The notes: generated from the sequence alone by a model not told the origin. A DNA stretch of 64,000 nt from Agromyces albus (GCF_030815405.1 NZ_JAUSWX010000001.1:3348001-3412000); one strand, 5' to 3'; shown: positions 52,572 through 61,954, numbered from the stretch's first letter. Made by a program: numbers and translations.

Positions 52572-54116
52572 TCAGTCGTGCTGCGGGAACCCGAGGTTCA
52601 GTCCGCCGTGGCTCGGGTCGAGCCAGCGTGAGGTGATCGCCTTCTCCTGGGTGTAGAAGTCGAAGCCCCGCGGGCCGTACGCCTTGGCGTCGCCGAAGAG
52701 CGAGTCCTTCCAGCCGCCGAACGAGTGGTACGCCACGGGAACCGGGATCGGCACGTTGATGCCGATCATGCCGACCGTCACCTCGCGCTGGAAACGCCGG
52801 GCGGCGCCGCCGTCGTTCGTGAAGATCGCCGTGCCGTTGCCGTAGGGCGATTCGTTGATGACGCCGACTCCCTCTTCGTAGCCGTCGACCCGCACGACCG
52901 AGAGCACGGGGCCGAAGATCTCGTCGCGATACACCTTCGACGAGGTCGGCACCTTGTCGACGAGCGTCGGGCCGAGCCAGAAGCCGTCGGGCTCGCCGTC
53001 GATCTCGACGCCCCGTCCGTCGACCACGAGTGAGGCGCCGTCGTCGACGGCGACGTCGAGGTAGCCGGCCACCTTGTCGCGGTGCTCGCGCGTGATGAGC
53101 GGGCCCATGTCGCAACCGCGCGTTCCGTCGCCGATCGTGAGCCGCGACATCCGCTCGGCGACCTTCTCGACGAACTCGTCGGCGATCGTGTCGACCGCGA
53201 GCACGACCGAGACGGCCATGCAGCGTTCGCCCGCCGAGCCGAAGCCGGCGTTCACGGCGGCGTCGGCGGCGAGGTCGAGATCGGCGTCGGGGAGCACGAG
53301 CATGTGGTTCTTCGCGCCGCCGAGCGCCTGCACGCGCTTGCCGTTGCGTGCCGCCGTCTCGTAGATGTACTTCGCGATCGGCGTCGAGCCGACGAACGAG
53401 ATCGCACGCACGGTGGGGTGCTCGAGCAGGGCGTCGACGGCGACCTTGTCGCCGTGCACGACGTTCAGCACGCCGTCTGGCAGGCCGGCCTCCTGCATGA
53501 GCCGTGCGAGCCAGATCGCCGCAGAGGGGTCTTTCTCGGACGGCTTCAGCACCACGGTGTTGCCCGTCGCGATCGCGAGCGGGAAGAACCACAGTGGCAC
53601 CATGGCCGGGAAGTTGAACGGGCTGATGATGCCCACGACGCCGAGCGGCTGCTTCGTGGAGTACACGTCGATGCCCGTCGAGACGTTCTCGGAGTGCTCG
53701 CCCTTCGTGTAGCCCGGCATCGCGCACGCGAGCTCGACGACCTCGAGTCCGCGCGCGATCTCGCCCGCGGCATCCGACAGCACCTTGCCGTGCTCGCTCG
53801 TGAGGATCGCCGCGAGCTCGTCGCTGCGCGAGTTCAGGAGCTCGCGGAACGTGAACATGATCTGCTGCCGCTTCGCGATCGAGGTGTCGCGCCAGCCGGG
53901 GAACGCGCGAGCCGCCGCTTGCACGGCGGTGTCGACGTCGTCGGTCGACGCGAAGCGGACGCGCTTCTGCTCGACGCCCCGGGCGGGGTTGTAGACGGGG
54001 CCGGTGCGCTCGGAGTCGCCGGCGACGGATGCCCCGTCGATCCAGTGCTCGACCATGGTCGCCTCGGCGGCCTTCGGCTCGGTTCCGGACGGTGCTGCTG
54101 ATGTGGTCTGGCTCAT
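52572..54116 (-). CDS. mmsA: CoA-acylating methylmalonate-semialdehyde dehydrogenase
   Basis: A 514-residue aldehyde dehydrogenase that oxidises methylmalonate semialdehyde or malonate semialdehyde with CoA to propionyl-CoA or acetyl-CoA. The catalytic cysteine is Cys299 in GFGSAGERCMAVS, the NAD region is ISPFNFPAMVPLWFFP near residue 164 and FVGSTPIAKYIYE near 241. The sequence is of the MMSDH type, which uses CoA. The N-terminus is extended by about 20 flexible residues. It follows the aminotransferase by 3 nt, a logical pair for beta-alanine or beta-aminoisobutyrate breakdown. Confidence 0.95.
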   Translation of the reverse strand: MSQTTSAAPSGTEPKAAEATMVEHWIDGASVAGDSERTGPVYNPARGVEQKRVRFASTDDVDTAVQAAARAFPGWRDTSIAKRQQIMFTFRELLNSRSDELAAILTSEHGKVLSDAAGEIARGLEVVELACAMPGYTKGEHSENVSTGIDVYSTKQPLGVVGIISPFNFPAMVPLWFFPLAIATGNTVVLKPSEKDPSAAIWLARLMQEAGLPDGVLNVVHGDKVAVDALLEHPTVRAISFVGSTPIAKYIYETAARNGKRVQALGGAKNHMLVLPDADLDLAADAAVNAGFGSAGERCMAVSVVLAVDTIADEFVEKVAERMSRLTIGDGTRGCDMGPLITREHRDKVAGYLDVAVDDGASLVVDGRGVEIDGEPDGFWLGPTLVDKVPTSSKVYRDEIFGPVLSVVRVDGYEEGVGVINESPYGNGTAIFTNDGGAARRFQREVTVGMIGINVPIPVPVAYHSFGGWKDSLFGDAKAYGPRGFDFYTQEKAITSRWLDPSHGGLNLGFPQHD

Positions 54117-54119
54117 GAG

Positions 54120-55460
54120 TCAGCCCTCTCCTTCGAGTGCAGTGCTCAATACTTCATCGTAGATCGCCATGGCTTCGGCGACCTCATCTGCGGTGACGAT
54201 GCATGGAGGCACGACGTGGATTCGGTTGTCCTGTACGAACGGCAGGAGTCCTCGCTCGACGAGCGCGGACTTGATGCGGCCCACGGCCGGCGGCGCCAGC
54301 GGCTCGCGGGTCTCGCGGTCGGCGACGAGCTCGAGCGCCCAGAACACGCCTTCGCCGCGCACCTCGCCGATGACCGCGTGCCGTTCGGCGAGGTCGTCGA
54401 GCGCCGGCGCGATCGCGGTGTCGCCGACGTCGCGCGCATTCGCCACGATGCCCTCGGACTCCATCGCGTCGAGCGCCGCGACGATCGAGGCCATGGCGAG
54501 CGGATGCCCCGAATACGTGAGCCCCCCGGGGAACACCCGCTCGTCGAACGTCGCCGCGATCGGGTCGGAGATGAGCACCCCGCCCACGGGCACGTAGCCC
54601 GAGTTCACGCCCTTCGCGAAGGAGATGAGGTCGGGGCGCACGTCGTAGCCGTCGAAGGCGAACCAGCGTCCGGTGCGGCCGAAGCCGCACATGACCTCGT
54701 CGAGGATGAGCAGGATGCCGTGCCGGTCGGCGAGCTCGCGCACGCCCGCGAGGTAGCCGGGCGGCGGAATCAGGATGCCCGCGGTGCCCGGGATCGTCTC
54801 GAGCAGGATCGCGGCGATCGACGACGGCCCCTCGGCGAGGATCACGTGCTCGAGGTGGCGAAGGGCGCGCTCCGACTCCTGTTCGGGGGATTCGGCCCAG
54901 AACTCCGAGCGGTAGAGGTAGGGGCCGAAGAAGTGCACGTGCCCTCGGGCGAACTCGTTCGGGATGCGCCGCCAGTCGCCCGTCGCGACGACGGCCGCGC
55001 CCGTGTTGCCGTGGTACGAGCGGTAGGTCGAGAGGATCTTGTCACGGCCCGTGTGCAAGCGGGCCATGCGGATGGCGTTCTCATTGGCATCCGCACCGCC
55101 GTTGGTGAAGAAGACCTTGTGGAATCCGGATGGCGCGTGCGAGACGATGCGCTTGGCCGCTTCGCCGCGCGCGAGATTCACCGTCGCCGGCGCGATCGTC
55201 GTGAGCAGCTCGGCCTGCTCTCGGATCGCCTGCACGACCGCCGGATGCTGGTGGCCGATGTTGACGTTCACGAGCTGGCTCGAGAAGTCGAGGTACTCGC
55301 GGCCGGCGTGGTCCCAGACGCGGCATCCGAGGCCGCTCGCGACGACGAGCGACGACGGCTGCGCCTGCGCCGACCAGGAGTGGAAGACGTGGGCACGGTC
55401 GAGCTCGCGGGCGAGCTCGTCGAGGCTCTCGGTGAGGCTTTCGGTGACGTTCTCGGTCAT
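54120..55460 (-). CDS. Class III omega-amino acid aminotransferase
   Basis: A 446-residue PLP enzyme. The PLP lysine is Lys283 in LISFAKGVNSGYVPVGG, with Asp254 in ILDEVMCGFGRTG. The sequence falls among beta-alanine:pyruvate and related omega-aminotransferases. In this cluster it would convert beta-alanine or beta-aminoisobutyrate to the semialdehyde used by the next enzyme. The N-terminus has a TENVTESLTESLDEL repeat. ATG at 55460 has a GAAAGG sequence 11 nt upstream. It lies 77 nt after the end of the ABC binding-protein gene, with a strong hairpin in the gap. Confidence 0.9.
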   Translation of the reverse strand: MTENVTESLTESLDELARELDRAHVFHSWSAQAQPSSLVVASGLGCRVWDHAGREYLDFSSQLVNVNIGHQHPAVVQAIREQAELLTTIAPATVNLARGEAAKRIVSHAPSGFHKVFFTNGGADANENAIRMARLHTGRDKILSTYRSYHGNTGAAVVATGDWRRIPNEFARGHVHFFGPYLYRSEFWAESPEQESERALRHLEHVILAEGPSSIAAILLETIPGTAGILIPPPGYLAGVRELADRHGILLILDEVMCGFGRTGRWFAFDGYDVRPDLISFAKGVNSGYVPVGGVLISDPIAATFDERVFPGGLTYSGHPLAMASIVAALDAMESEGIVANARDVGDTAIAPALDDLAERHAVIGEVRGEGVFWALELVADRETREPLAPPAVGRIKSALVERGLLPFVQDNRIHVVPPCIVTADEVAEAMAIYDEVLSTALEGEG

Positions 55461-55487
55461 GGCGTCGGTGCCTTTCGTGTGTGGGGT

Positions 55488-55531
55488 GGATGCCCCGTGG
55501 CCCGCCGGGATGCGCCGGCCACGGGGCATCC
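55488..55531. terminator. 15-bp hairpin built from an inverted GGATGCC pair, after the transport operon
   Basis: GGATGCCCCGTGGCC pairs perfectly with its complement across a 14-nt loop. It starts 6 nt after the stop of the minus-strand binding-protein gene and precedes the aminotransferase gene, so it separates or attenuates the two transcripts. Confidence 0.75.
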
Positions 55532-55536
55532 GCTCG

Positions 55537-56694
55537 CTAGTTGCCGCCCTCGGTGAGCTCGACCTCGATGGGCTCGAAGCCCTCGCCCGTGAGGTCGAGA
55601 TCCTCGCCCTCGAGCTCGTCGAGCGCCTGCTGGATCCACTCGTTCGACCACGCGGTGGCCGGCGGCTCCTCGGTGATCGGGCTCGCACCCGACTCGTTCA
55701 CGGCGCTGAGCGCACCGTCGACCGTGGCCTGCCAGGCCGCCTCGTCGATGACGCCGATGCCGTTCGGCGACGGCCAGATGAGCTTGTTCGTCTCGTTGAC
55801 CATCCAGAGCTCGTGGCTCGGACCCCATCCGGAGCCCTCGCCGATCGTGATCTCCGACGCCTCCTCGGGGTTTTCGGCCGCGTAGACCCAGCCCTTGATG
55901 ACGGCCTTCAGGAACTTGACCGTGGTCTCCTGGTACTCCTCATCGGACTCGAGTCGTTCGGTGTCGGCCCAGATCGCGTCCTGGAGCATGGCGCCCTCGG
56001 TGTCCTCGTAGCTGATGACGTTGAAGTCGTCGGGCTGGTAGAGCTCACCGGTGTCGGGGTTGGCCGTCTCGAGCAGCTGCGCGTACTCGTTGTAGGTCAT
56101 CGCCTGGGCCGCGTCGATGTCACCCTGCAGGAAGGCGTTCATGTTGAAGTCCTGCGTGATGATCTCGACGGTCGACGAGTCGAGGCCTTCTGCGGCCATG
56201 GCCGCGAAGATCTCCCACTCGTTGCCGAACCCCCATGAGCCGATCTTCTTGCCCTCGAAGTCGGCCACCGAGTCGATGCCCGAGTCGGCCCACGACACCT
56301 GCAGGGTGCCCGAACGCTGGAAGATCTGCGCGATGTTGGTGAGGTTCGCGCCCTGCTCGATCGAGCCGAGCACCTTCGGAACCCACGCGATCGCGTAGTC
56401 CACGTCGCCGTTGGCGAGCGCGTCTTGCGGAACGATGTCACCGCCCGAGGGGATGATCTCGACCTCCAGGCCCTCCTCCTCGAAGTAGCCGTTCTCCTGG
56501 GCGGCGAAGTACCCGGCGAACTGGCCCTGCGGCAGCCACTGCAGCTGGAGCTTCACTTGCGTGAGCTCGTCACCGCCGTTGCCGTCGCCGCCGTCGCCGC
56601 CCCCGTCGCCGGGTGCCGCGCATGCGGTGAGTGCGAGCGCCGCCGACAGGGCGAGGGCGCCGATCGTCGCGAAGCGACGTCTGCTGTGGTTCAT
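55537..56694 (-). CDS. ABC transporter substrate-binding lipoprotein (NMT1/THI5-like)
   Basis: A 385-residue exported binding protein. The signal peptide ends with lipobox LTAC, then a Gly/Asp-rich linker (GDGGGDGGDGNGG) and an NMT1/THI5-type domain (LQLQWLPQGQFAGYFAAQENGYF near residue 48, DYAIAWVPKVLGSIEQG near 98, KKIGSWGFGNEWEIFAAMAAEG near 148). NMT1-like proteins bind pyrimidines, thiamine precursors or related nitrogenous compounds; with the adjacent genes a pyrimidine or reduced pyrimidine is the best guess. The C-terminus is acidic. The stop TAG is followed by CGAGCGGATGCC. Confidence 0.9.
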   Translation of the reverse strand: MNHSRRRFATIGALALSAALALTACAAPGDGGGDGGDGNGGDELTQVKLQLQWLPQGQFAGYFAAQENGYFEEEGLEVEIIPSGGDIVPQDALANGDVDYAIAWVPKVLGSIEQGANLTNIAQIFQRSGTLQVSWADSGIDSVADFEGKKIGSWGFGNEWEIFAAMAAEGLDSSTVEIITQDFNMNAFLQGDIDAAQAMTYNEYAQLLETANPDTGELYQPDDFNVISYEDTEGAMLQDAIWADTERLESDEEYQETTVKFLKAVIKGWVYAAENPEEASEITIGEGSGWGPSHELWMVNETNKLIWPSPNGIGVIDEAAWQATVDGALSAVNESGASPITEEPPATAWSNEWIQQALDELEGEDLDLTGEGFEPIEVELTEGGN

Positions 56695-56763
56695 GTCGGT
56701 CCTTTCGTGTTGCGGTGCGGTGTTGGTGCGGTCCGCCAGGGCCGGGGCCGTGGTGGTCTGGCG

Positions 56764-57570
56764 TCAGGGGCGTCGTTGCGCCTGAGGTGCGTGGCGCTGC
56801 AGCATCCGTTCGAGGCCGAGCGTCACGAGGTAGAAGAGGAGGCCGAGGGCGATGGATGCCACGACGTACGCCCACGCTCGGGCGTAGGCGCTCGACGCGG
56901 CCGACGTGGAGATGAGCCCGCCGAGGCCGCCGCGCGGGCCGCCGAAGTACTCGGCGACGAGTGCCGAGATCACGGCGAGCGAGGAGGCGATGCGGATGCC
57001 GGTGAGCATGAACGGCCGCGCGGTCGGCAGCGTCAGGGTGCGCAGCACCTGGCCGGAGCTCGCGGCGTACGCCTTCATGAGGTCGCGGTGCACGGGCGCG
57101 GTCTGCCGGAATCCGCGGAGCGTGTTGATGAAGACGGGCACGAACGAGGCGAGGGCAGCGATCGCCTGCCGGCCGAACTGGCTGTCAGCGCCGTACATCG
57201 AGTTCAGCACCGGCGCGAGCGCGACGATCGGGATGACGGCGAGCGAAGCGACAACGGGGGCGCTCATCTGGTCGACCGCGCGCCAGCGAGCGGCGATCGC
57301 GGCGAGCGCGATGCCGACGAGCGAGCCCACAACGAGGCCGATGAGCGCGTTCGCGCCGGTGAGGATCGAGGCCGAGAGGATCGACTCCCAGAACTGGATG
57401 AACTCCTCGATGATCGAAGCCGGGCTCGGCAGCAGGTAGTCGGAGACCCCGACGACCGTCACGAGGAACTGCCAGACCCCGAGCACGATGACGCCCACCG
57501 CGACCGGGGCGACGATGCGGAACGTCGTCTCGGTCTTCGGGCCCATGCGCGTCGCGGTCGCGGTGGCCAT
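56764..57570 (-). CDS. ABC transporter permease (SsuC/ThiX-type), first
   Basis: A 268-residue permease with six helices and the EAA-type loop (ALASFVPVFINTLRGFRQTAPVHRDLMKAYA-like segment near residue 140). It belongs to the family importing sulfonates, nitrate, taurine and thiamine precursors. ATG at 57570 shares a base with the stop of the ATPase gene (TGATG). With the 58385 permease it probably forms a heterodimeric channel. Confidence 0.9.
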   Translation of the reverse strand: MATATATRMGPKTETTFRIVAPVAVGVIVLGVWQFLVTVVGVSDYLLPSPASIIEEFIQFWESILSASILTGANALIGLVVGSLVGIALAAIAARWRAVDQMSAPVVASLAVIPIVALAPVLNSMYGADSQFGRQAIAALASFVPVFINTLRGFRQTAPVHRDLMKAYAASSGQVLRTLTLPTARPFMLTGIRIASSLAVISALVAEYFGGPRGGLGGLISTSAASSAYARAWAYVVASIALGLLFYLVTLGLERMLQRHAPQAQRRP

Positions 57571-58388
57571 CAGCGATTCTCCAGTCCACGTGAGGCCGTG
57601 CCGACGGGCGCGCCCTGGTGCAGGGCCTCGCGCACGGCGGTGACCATGTCGAAGAAGGCGCGCTCCTCGCGCAGCTCTTCAGTGCGGGCTGCGCGCGCCG
57701 CCTCGGCGCCGAGCCGCATGGGCACGATCTCCTGGATGCGCCCGGGCCGCGGCGACATCACGACGACACGGTCGGAGAGGAACACCGCCTCGGGAATCGA
57801 GTGCGTGACGAACACGACCGCGGCCCCCGTCTCGGCCGAGATGCGCACGAGGTCGGACTGCATCTTCTCGCGGGTCATCTCGTCGAGGGCGCCGAAGGGC
57901 TCGTCCATGAGCAGCAGCCGCGGCTGCTCGGCGAGCGCGCGGGCGATCGCGACGCGCTGCTGCATGCCGCCCGAGAGCTGGTCGGGGTAGCGATCAGCGA
58001 AGTCGGCGAGCCCCACCATGTCGAGCAGCTCGGCGACCCGTGTGCTGCGAACGGCGGATGCCACGCCGTGCAATTCGAGGGGCAGCGCGACGTTCGCGGC
58101 GACCGTGCGCCACGGCAGGAGCCCCGCCGACTGGAATGCGATGCCGTACTCCTGGTCGAGCCGCGCCTGGCGTGCGCCCTTGCCGAACACCTCGACGGTG
58201 CCGGCCGTGGGCTCGTCGAGGTCGGCGATGAGCCGCATGAGCGTCGACTTGCCGCACCCCGAGGGGCCGATGAGCGAGACGAATTCGCCGGCTTCGACGG
58301 TGAGGTCGATCCCGGTGAGGGCCTGGACCGCGCCGGAGCGGGTGTCGAAGGTCTTGTCGACCCCTATGATCTCGACGGCGGTGCTCAT
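57570..58388 (-). CDS. ABC transporter ATP-binding protein (SsuB/ThiZ-type)
   Basis: A 272-residue ATPase with Walker A GPSGCGKSTL near residue 43, signature LSGGMQQRVAIARALAEQ, Walker B LLLMDEPFGALDEMTREKM and the H-loop FVTHSIPEAVFL. The segment EYGIAFQSAGLLPWRTVAANV is typical of the nitrate/sulfonate/taurine class. ATG at 58388 overlaps the stop of the second permease by 4 nt. It energises the NMT1-type importer. Confidence 0.93.
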   Translation of the reverse strand: MSTAVEIIGVDKTFDTRSGAVQALTGIDLTVEAGEFVSLIGPSGCGKSTLMRLIADLDEPTAGTVEVFGKGARQARLDQEYGIAFQSAGLLPWRTVAANVALPLELHGVASAVRSTRVAELLDMVGLADFADRYPDQLSGGMQQRVAIARALAEQPRLLLMDEPFGALDEMTREKMQSDLVRISAETGAAVVFVTHSIPEAVFLSDRVVVMSPRPGRIQEIVPMRLGAEAARAARTEELREERAFFDMVTAVREALHQGAPVGTASRGLENR

Positions 58389-59383
58389 GCGTGTTCCTCG
58401 TTTCGTCGGTAGTTCGAGAGGATGACCCCGAGCAGGGCCACCGAGCCGGCGGCGACGAGTCCGAGCACGATGGCGCCGAAGATCGGGCCCCATGCCTTCG
58501 CCGGGTCGCCCGAGGCCTGTCCGGCGAATTGGATGAGGATGCGCCCGATGCCGCCCTGCAGCCCCGTCGACACCTCGGCCACGACGGCGCCGATGACGGC
58601 GTTCGCCGCGCCGAGCCGGAGGGCGGGCAGGAGGTAGGGCACAGCAGCCGGGAAGCGCAGCTTCACGAGGGTCTGCCAGTACCCGGCGGCGTAGGTCTCC
58701 ATGAGCTCGGTGTGGATGCGATCGGGCGACTGCAGCCCTTTGAGGGCGCCGATCGCGATCGGGAAGAACGCGAGGTAGCTCGCGATGAGCGCCACCGACA
58801 TCCAGTCCTGCCATTCGAACGCGCCGATCTCGATGCGAGAGCCCCAGCTCTTCACGATCGGCGCGAACGCGATGAGCGGCACCGTCTGGCTGAGCACGAT
58901 CCAGGGAAGGAGGCCCCACTCGGCGATGCGCCAGCGCTGCATGACGAGGGCGAGGCCGATGCCCACGACGACGCCGACGAGCCAGCCCGCCGCGGCGATG
59001 CCGAGGGTCGTGAGCGCGGCGAGCGCGACCGCCGCCCAGAGCGGCAGCGCGTCATCCGCTCGCGTGACCGGCTCGAAGAGGCGGCCGAGCATGTCCCACA
59101 CGTGCGGCATCGCGAGATCGGTGGTGCGCGGCATGATGCGCAGGTCGCCGACCTCGACGCCGTTGGCCGGACCGACGAGCTTGTAGCCCTCCCAGAGGAG
59201 CGCGATCGTGAGGATACCCGCGAGCCCCCAGATCCACGTGGCGAATCCGCGGGCCCGGCCGCCGCGGCCGGCGCCGGCGCGAGCACGGCGCGGTGGTGCC
59301 GCGCGAGCACCCGCGTCTCCGGGCGCGACGACGGCCGCGGCATCCGTCACCGCGTTCGTCTCTCGCGCCCCGACCTCGGTCAT
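58385..59383 (-). CDS. ABC transporter permease (SsuC/ThiX-type), second
   Basis: A 332-residue permease with an N-terminal extension of about 45 residues rich in Ala and Arg, then six or more helices (ATWIWGLAGILTIALLWEGYKLV near residue 49; LWAAVALAALTTLGIAAAGWLVGVV and SVALIASYLAFFPIAIGALKGLQ) and the EAA-type loop around YAAGYWQTLVKLRFPAAVP. Together with the 56764 permease it suggests a two-permease NMT1-type importer. Its start overlaps the LLM oxidoreductase stop by 4 nt (ATGA), so enzyme and transporter are translated together. Confidence 0.9.
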   Translation of the reverse strand: MTEVGARETNAVTDAAAVVAPGDAGARAAPPRRARAGAGRGGRARGFATWIWGLAGILTIALLWEGYKLVGPANGVEVGDLRIMPRTTDLAMPHVWDMLGRLFEPVTRADDALPLWAAVALAALTTLGIAAAGWLVGVVVGIGLALVMQRWRIAEWGLLPWIVLSQTVPLIAFAPIVKSWGSRIEIGAFEWQDWMSVALIASYLAFFPIAIGALKGLQSPDRIHTELMETYAAGYWQTLVKLRFPAAVPYLLPALRLGAANAVIGAVVAEVSTGLQGGIGRILIQFAGQASGDPAKAWGPIFGAIVLGLVAAGSVALLGVILSNYRRNEEHA

Positions 59384-60396
59384 GCCTTCGCCGTGATGTG
59401 CTCGGAGAGCGCCGGGATCACGGTCTCGCCGTAGACCCGGAGCGTCTCCTCCTTGTTGTCGTGCTGCACGTAGCCCGCGAACTGGTCGACGCCGAGGGCC
59501 TTCAGCTGTTCGAGCTTCTCGATGTGCTGCTGTGCCGTGCCGAGCACGCAGAAGCGGTCGACGATCTCGTCGGGCACGAACTGCGTGTGCACGTTGCCCG
59601 CGCGCCCGTGCTCGTTGTAGTCGTAGTCCTCACGGCCCTTGATGTAGTCGGTGAGCGCCTCGGGCACGTCGCCATGCTCGCCGTACTTCGCGACGATGTC
59701 GGCCACGTGGTTGCCGACCATGCCGCCGAACCAGCGGCACTGGTCGCGCATGTGCTCCCAGTCGTCGCCGATGTACATGGGCGCGGCGACGCAGAACTTC
59801 ACCGACATCGGGTCGCGCCCGGCGGCCTCGGCGGCGTTCCGCACGGTCGTGATCATCCACTTCGCGATGTCGACGTCGGCGAGCTGCAGGATGAACCCGT
59901 CGCCCACCTCGCCCGCGAGCTTCAGCGCGAGCGGTCCGTAGGCGGCGACCCACATCTCGAGCTCGGAGCCGCGGCTCCACGGGAACTGGATCGTCGAGTC
60001 GTGGTACTGGACCGACCGGCTGTTGGCGAGCTCGCGGATGACGTGGATCGCCTCGCGCAGCTCTTTGAGGGTCACCGGCTTGCCGTTCGTGACGCGCACC
60101 GCCGAGTCGCCGCGGCCGATTCCGCACACGGTGCGGTTGCCGTACATCTCGTTGAGTGTCGCGAACACGGATGCCGTGACCGTCCAGTCGCGAGTGGCCG
60201 GGTTGGTGACGAACGGGCCGACCTTGATGCGCTGGGTCTGCGCCAGGATCTGGCTGTAGATGACGTATGGCTCCTGCCAGAGGATGTGCGAGTCGAAGGT
60301 CCAGACGTGCGTGAACCCGTGCACCTCTGCGAGCTTCGCGAGCTGCACCGTTCGGGAGGCAGGCGGGTTCGTCTGCAGTACCGCTCCGAATTCCAT
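59380..60396 (-). CDS. Luciferase-like (LLM) flavin-dependent oxidoreductase, TIGR03842-like
   Basis: A 338-residue TIM-barrel enzyme of the bacterial luciferase superfamily, the branch using FMN or coenzyme F420. Signals are MEFGAVLQTNPPASRTVQLA, then TFDSHILWQEPYVIYSQILA and KVGPFVTNPATRDWTVTASV near residue 78, and GIGRGDSAVRV near 112. The pattern resembles the TIGR03842 family remembered as an F420-type oxidoreductase. Its gene lies between dihydropyrimidinase and the ABC genes, coupled to the latter. No dihydropyrimidine dehydrogenase is present, so it may act on pyrimidines or a product. Function unproven. Confidence 0.85.
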   Translation of the reverse strand: MEFGAVLQTNPPASRTVQLAKLAEVHGFTHVWTFDSHILWQEPYVIYSQILAQTQRIKVGPFVTNPATRDWTVTASVFATLNEMYGNRTVCGIGRGDSAVRVTNGKPVTLKELREAIHVIRELANSRSVQYHDSTIQFPWSRGSELEMWVAAYGPLALKLAGEVGDGFILQLADVDIAKWMITTVRNAAEAAGRDPMSVKFCVAAPMYIGDDWEHMRDQCRWFGGMVGNHVADIVAKYGEHGDVPEALTDYIKGREDYDYNEHGRAGNVHTQFVPDEIVDRFCVLGTAQQHIEKLEQLKALGVDQFAGYVQHDNKEETLRVYGETVIPALSEHITAKA

Positions 60397-60436
60397 GGGT
60401 GCTCCTTAGATCAGGACGGTGTCAGATCAGGCTGTG

Positions 60437-61873
60437 TCAGATCAAATACTGGCTGAGGCCGCGCTTGAGGAAGTGCCCGTCGCCCTTGGCGCCGAGGTAG
60501 GCGTTCTCGTCGACGATGACCTTGCCTCGAGAGAGCACGGTGTCGACGTGTCCGTCGATCTCGAAGCCCTCCCATGCGGAGTGGTCCATGTTCATGTGGT
60601 GCGTCTTGCCCATGCCGATCGACGTGTGGCCGTTCGGGTCGTAGACGACGACGTCGGCGTCGGCACCCGGCTGGATGACGCCCTTCGTGCCGTAGAGGCC
60701 GAACATGCGGGCCGGCGTGGTGCTCGTGAGCTCCACCCAGCGCTCGAGGGTGATCTCACCCGTGACGACGCCCTGGTACATGAGGTCCATGCGGTGCTCG
60801 ATCGAGCCGATGCCGTTGGGGATCTTGCGGAAGTCGCCGACGCCGAGCTCCTTCTGATCCTTCATGCAGAAGGGGCAGTGGTCGGTGGAGACCATCTGCA
60901 GGTCGTTCGTGCGCAGCGCTTGCCACATCGCATCTTGATGGCCCTCTTCGCGGCTGCGCAGCGGCGTCGAGCACACCCACTTCGCCCCCTCGAAGGAGCC
61001 CCACTCGTCGCTCTTCGCTCCGAGCTGCTCCTCGAGGCTCAGGTACAGGTACTGCGGACACGTCTCGCCGTAGACGTTCTGACCCTTGTCGCGAGCCCAC
61101 GCGAGCTGCTCCACGGCCTGCTTGGCCGACACGTGCACGACGTAGAGGGGAGCGCCCGTGAGCTTCGCGAGCATGATCGCGCGGTGCGTCGCCTCTTCTT
61201 CCATCTCCCAGGCGCGGGCGATGCCGTGGTAGTACGGGTCGGTCTTGCCCTGGTCGACGAGCTGCTGCGCGAGCACGTCGATCGCAGGCCCGTTCTCGGC
61301 GTGCATCATCGTGAGCATGCCGGTGTCGCGCGAGACCTGCATCGCCTTCAGCACTTGCGCGTCATCCGAGTAGAAGACGCCCGGGTAGGCCATGAAGAGC
61401 TTGAAGCTCGAGACGCCCTCGTCGGGGAGCGCGCGCATGGCCGCGAGCGAGTCGTCGTCGACGCCCCCGACGATCTGGTGGAACCCGTAGTCGATCGCGC
61501 AATTGCCCGCCGCCTTCTCGTGCCACGCGGCGAGCCCGTCTTGCACGCGCTCGCCGTAACGCTGCACCGCGAAGTCGATGATCGACGTCGTGCCGCCCCA
61601 CGCCGCAGCGCGAGTGCCCGTTTCGAATGTGTCGATCGCCGCGGTGCCGCCGAACGGCAGCTCCATGTGCGTGTGCGCGTCGATGCCGCCGGGGATCACG
61701 TACTTGCCGGTCGCGTCGATCACGCGGTCGACGGATGCCGCGACATCCGTGCCCAGCAGCTGACTGCCGGGCTCGAGCACGCCGACGATGCGCTCACCGT
61801 CGATGAGCACGTCGGCCGGCGCACGGCCCGTGGAGCTCACGACGGTGCCGCCGGTGATGAGAGTTGTCGCCAT
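60437..61873 (-). CDS. Dihydropyrimidinase / hydantoinase
   Basis: A 478-residue cyclic amidohydrolase that opens dihydrouracil, dihydrothymine or hydantoins. The metal site is His67/His69 in GGIDAHTHMELPFGG, the carboxylated lysine is Lys157 in SSFKLFMAYPGVF, and the C-terminal histidines are in YVVHVSAKQ (near 237) and STDHCPFCMKDQ (near 330). ATG at 61873 has AGAAGGAG 8 nt upstream; the frame extends farther up without homology. It is followed in the cluster by the LLM oxidoreductase and preceded by beta-ureidopropionase. Confidence 0.95.
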   Translation of the reverse strand: MATTLITGGTVVSSTGRAPADVLIDGERIVGVLEPGSQLLGTDVAASVDRVIDATGKYVIPGGIDAHTHMELPFGGTAAIDTFETGTRAAAWGGTTSIIDFAVQRYGERVQDGLAAWHEKAAGNCAIDYGFHQIVGGVDDDSLAAMRALPDEGVSSFKLFMAYPGVFYSDDAQVLKAMQVSRDTGMLTMMHAENGPAIDVLAQQLVDQGKTDPYYHGIARAWEMEEEATHRAIMLAKLTGAPLYVVHVSAKQAVEQLAWARDKGQNVYGETCPQYLYLSLEEQLGAKSDEWGSFEGAKWVCSTPLRSREEGHQDAMWQALRTNDLQMVSTDHCPFCMKDQKELGVGDFRKIPNGIGSIEHRMDLMYQGVVTGEITLERWVELTSTTPARMFGLYGTKGVIQPGADADVVVYDPNGHTSIGMGKTHHMNMDHSAWEGFEIDGHVDTVLSRGKVIVDENAYLGAKGDGHFLKRGLSQYLI

Positions 61874-61890
61874 CGTGGAACTCCTTCTGT

Positions 61891-61930
61891 CCGGTGGTTG
61901 AGTAGCGACGGAGTCGCGTATCGAAACCAC
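61891..61930. repeat. REP-like dispersed palindrome, copy 4, in the dihydropyrimidinase leader
   Basis: GGTGGTTGAGTAGCGAC and GTCGCGTATCGAAACCAC flank a GGA centre; GTGGTT pairs with AACCAC and GCGAC with GTCGC. It lies 17 nt upstream of the dihydropyrimidinase start, between two genes of the same operon, so it may be a transcript-processing or stabilising hairpin. Confidence 0.6.
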
Positions 61931-61954
61931 TCTCGCGCGCCTACCCCAGCTTTG

